From positions 1-8,552 of the forward strand of contig CAZOOT010000138.1 in the NCBI GenBank assembly GCA_964581455.1: DNA of 8,552 nt, given 5' to 3'. The translations under genes were made by a program, and so were the position numbers. This DNA is from VBAS01 sp964581455. GTDB taxonomy: Bacteria > Bacteroidota > Bacteroidia > Chitinophagales > Chitinophagaceae. This document shows positions 6,999 to 8,552 of the stretch, piece after piece. Positions within the stretch are counted from its first letter, which is position 1. Every line of letters begins with the position of its first letter. Below the pieces are notes generated by a model. The model did not search any database. It was not told where the DNA came from and worked only from the letters and a program-made list of their open reading frames with translations.

Positions 6999-8552
6999 TT
7001 ATAAACTCACCCCTCTCTTCCACGGAATAAAATCGTCCTGGTTCAATTGTACTGCTTTTGGTAAAACTTCTCCACTGGCAGCTTTGATACAATATTCCAG
7101 GATTTCTTCTCCCATTTGTTCAATGGTTTTATCGCCATCGATTACTGGGCCACAATCAATATCAATAATATCATTCATCCGTTTTGTCAAAGAAGAATTT
7201 GTAGATACTTTAATCGTAGGACAAACAGGGTTTCCGGTGGGTGTACCCAGTCCGGTTGTAAATAATATTAAGGTAGCACCACTTGCAGCTTTGCCGGTAG
7301 TGGCTTCCACATCATTACCGGGAGTACATACCAGATTCAATCCGGATTTTGTTGCCTGCTCTGTATAATCCAATACATCCACAACAGGAGATGTGCCGCC
7401 TTTTTTTGCAGCCCCTGCACTTTTAATTGCATCCGTTATTAAACCATCTTTAATATTACCAGGAGAAGGATTCATATGAAAACCAGAACCAACCTTTAAT
7501 GCCTGTTCATTATAGGTTTTCATTAAATGAATAAATTTTTCTGCAGATGCTTTCGTCCCGGTCCTGTCAATCAGCTCCTGTTCTACACCACATAACTCCG
7601 GAAATTCAGCCAATAATATTTTCCCACCGAGTGCAACTACAAGATCAGAACAATAACCAACAGCAGGATTGGCAGAGATTCCGCTGAAGCCATCGCTGCC
7701 CCCGCATTTTACTCCGATACATAACTTATCGAGTGAAGCAGGTTTTCTTTCCAGTTTATTTATTTCAATCAATCCTTCAAAAGTTTTCCGGATAGATTCT
7801 GCTATTAATTGTTCTTCGCTTTGAGATTGCTGCTGTTCAAAAATGAATAAAGGCATATCAAAATCCGGGTTTTGTTTTCTCAGATCATCTTTAAAATCCT
7901 GAACCTGTAAATTCTGACAGCCTAAACTTAATACTGTTACGCCACCAACATTCGGATGATCGGCATACGCTGCAAGTAATTTGCTTAAAATAGCTGAGTC
8001 TTGTCTTATGCCACCACAACCACCCTGGTGATTGAGAAATTTAATACCATCTACATTTTTAAATGTCCGAAGCCCCATCCCAACCTTCCCAGAAGGGGAA
8101 GGAGTTAAATCTAAAGCAGAAATGTCTTCTCCTTTATTGTAAGCATCTACAAGAAGGTGGGTATACTGCTTGTATTTATCCGTTACAGCATAGCCCAATT
8201 CATTGTGCATGGCTTCGCGGATCACATCCAGGTTCCTGTTTTCACAAAAAACGGTTGGAATAAATAACCAGTAATTGGCTGTACCTACTCTTCCATCACG
8301 CCGGTGATAGCCATTAAATGTTTTGCTCTTGAATTTTGAAACATCCGGTGCGTGCCATTCAAACTTTGCATTTCTGTAAGTATAGGGTTCTGCAGCATGC
8401 TTGATATTTTCAGTGGACATTCTGCTTCCCATCAGGATCCTAGTTTGTGCTTTTCCCACCAGTACTCCATACATGATCACTTCATCGCCGGGTTGCATAT
8501 CCTGTGTGTAGAATTTATGTTTGGCGGGTACGTTTTCCGTCAACACATAATC
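6999..8552 (-). CDS. uxaA: Altronate dehydratase, 5' end cut off by window edge
   Basis: UxaA dehydrates D-altronate to 2-keto-3-deoxygluconate, with Fe2+ or Mn2+, in the cytoplasm. The N-terminal SAF domain (ENVPAKHKF, then VIMYGVLVGKA) is followed by a linker with FNGYHRRDGRVGTANYW and the large UxaA/GarD catalytic region. Family blocks are HQGGCGGIRQD (Cys codon at 8018-8016), LSLGCQN (Cys at about 7919), KCGGSDGFSGISANP (Cys at about 7706), NPSPGN, CTPGNDVEATT, TTGLGTPTGNP and the C-terminal FIPWKRGVSL. The only start-like codon near the edge is a GTG at 8546, but it is unlikely to be the true start: the frame stays open to 8552 (DYVLTENVPAKHKF), and the SAF domain should begin about 30 residues earlier. 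Unusually, about 13 residues (8105-8067) appear to be encoded by a palindromic repeat. The reductase gene uxaB often neighbours uxaA and may lie just outside. Confidence 0.95.
   Translation of the reverse strand, partial: DYVLTENVPAKHKFYTQDMQPGDEVIMYGVLVGKAQTRILMGSRMSTENIKHAAEPYTYRNAKFEWHAPDVSKFKSKTFNGYHRRDGRVGTANYWLFIPTVFCENRNLDVIREAMHNELGYAVTDKYKQYTHLLVDAYNKGEDISALDLTPSPSGKVGMGLRTFKNVDGIKFLNHQGGCGGIRQDSAILSKLLAAYADHPNVGGVTVLSLGCQNLQVQDFKDDLRKQNPDFDMPLFIFEQQQSQSEEQLIAESIRKTFEGLIEINKLERKPASLDKLCIGVKCGGSDGFSGISANPAVGYCSDLVVALGGKILLAEFPELCGVEQELIDRTGTKASAEKFIHLMKTYNEQALKVGSGFHMNPSPGNIKDGLITDAIKSAGAAKKGGTSPVVDVLDYTEQATKSGLNLVCTPGNDVEATTGKAASGATLILFTTGLGTPTGNPVCPTIKVSTNSSLTKRMNDIIDIDCGPVIDGDKTIEQMGEEILEYCIKAASGEVLPKAVQLNQDDFIPWKRGVSL
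8067..8106 (-). repeat. Palindromic G/C-rich repeat-like element inside uxaA, in frame
   Basis: Within the AT-rich uxaA gene a G/C-rich stretch forms a perfect 7-base stem, CCTTCCC (8084-8090) against GGGAAGG (8096-8102), with a 5-base loop. Next to it on the plus strand lies GAAGCCCCATCCCAA. This layout, a C-rich or G-rich hairpin next to a GGGATGGGGCTT-like tail (minus strand), resembles short palindromic repeats dispersed in many Bacteroidota genomes. In the uxaA frame it reads TPSPSGKVGMGLR, thirteen codons from 8105 to 8067, rich in Pro, Ser and Gly and unlike the flanking protein. It falls just before the conserved FKNVDGIKFLNHQGGCGG block. Only one copy is in this window, so its repeat status rests on recognition of the pattern, not on a second copy seen here. 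Confidence 0.55.

Noticed and set aside
8084..8102. The hairpin in uxaA read as an intragenic transcription terminator
   Set aside because: There is no T-run after the stem on the coding strand, and it sits mid-gene; a dispersed repeat explains it better.
8063..8263. 66-codon plus-strand frame covering the repeat in uxaA
   Set aside because: It is antisense to strongly conserved uxaA sequence; its openness is partly due to the G/C-rich repeat.
1..8552. CRISPR arrays, tRNA or rRNA genes, insertion sequences, phage or toxin-antitoxin genes
   Set aside because: Nothing resembling them was seen on either strand; the window is almost fully occupied by the eight metabolic genes.

Overview
The window reads as part of the chromosome of a member of the Bacteroidota, most likely a Chitinophagaceae-like relative. 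This is inferred from the AT-rich composition, very tight gene spacing without clear Shine-Dalgarno sites, mostly TAA stops, the protein types (long UxaA, ACS-family hexuronate transporter, secreted type I sulfatase), and a short G/C-rich palindromic repeat of a kind seen in this phylum. No marker gene fixes the taxon.

All eight genes lie on the minus strand, so transcription runs from the right edge to the left. In that order they are: altronate dehydratase UxaA (5' end cut off by the right edge), uronate isomerase UxaC, 5-keto-4-deoxyuronate isomerase KduI, 2-keto-3-deoxygluconate kinase KdgK, a small YhcH/YjgK/YiaL-family protein, KDPG aldolase Eda, an ExuT-like MFS transporter, and a secreted sulfatase that runs off the left edge. 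Gaps from uxaC to the transporter are 3, 30, 36, -4 and 2 bases, which strongly suggests one operon. A 99-base gap precedes uxaC and a 92-base gap precedes the sulfatase. No stretch longer than 300 bases lacks a gene.

The genes form a catabolic module for uronic acids. The transporter would import hexuronates. UxaC and UxaA are two of the three steps from galacturonate to 2-keto-3-deoxygluconate (KDG); the reductase UxaB is not in view. KduI opens the parallel route for unsaturated uronates released by polysaccharide lyases; its partner KduD is not in view. Both routes meet at KDG, which KdgK phosphorylates and Eda splits into pyruvate and glyceraldehyde 3-phosphate. The YhcH-family protein may be a sugar-acid anomerase serving the pathway. 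The downstream sulfatase raises the possibility that the source is a sulfated, uronate-containing polysaccharide.

Most of the window is a well-known pathway. The most unusual element is a short palindromic repeat that appears to lie in frame inside uxaA and to be translated as about 13 residues. I found no previously undescribed multi-gene system.
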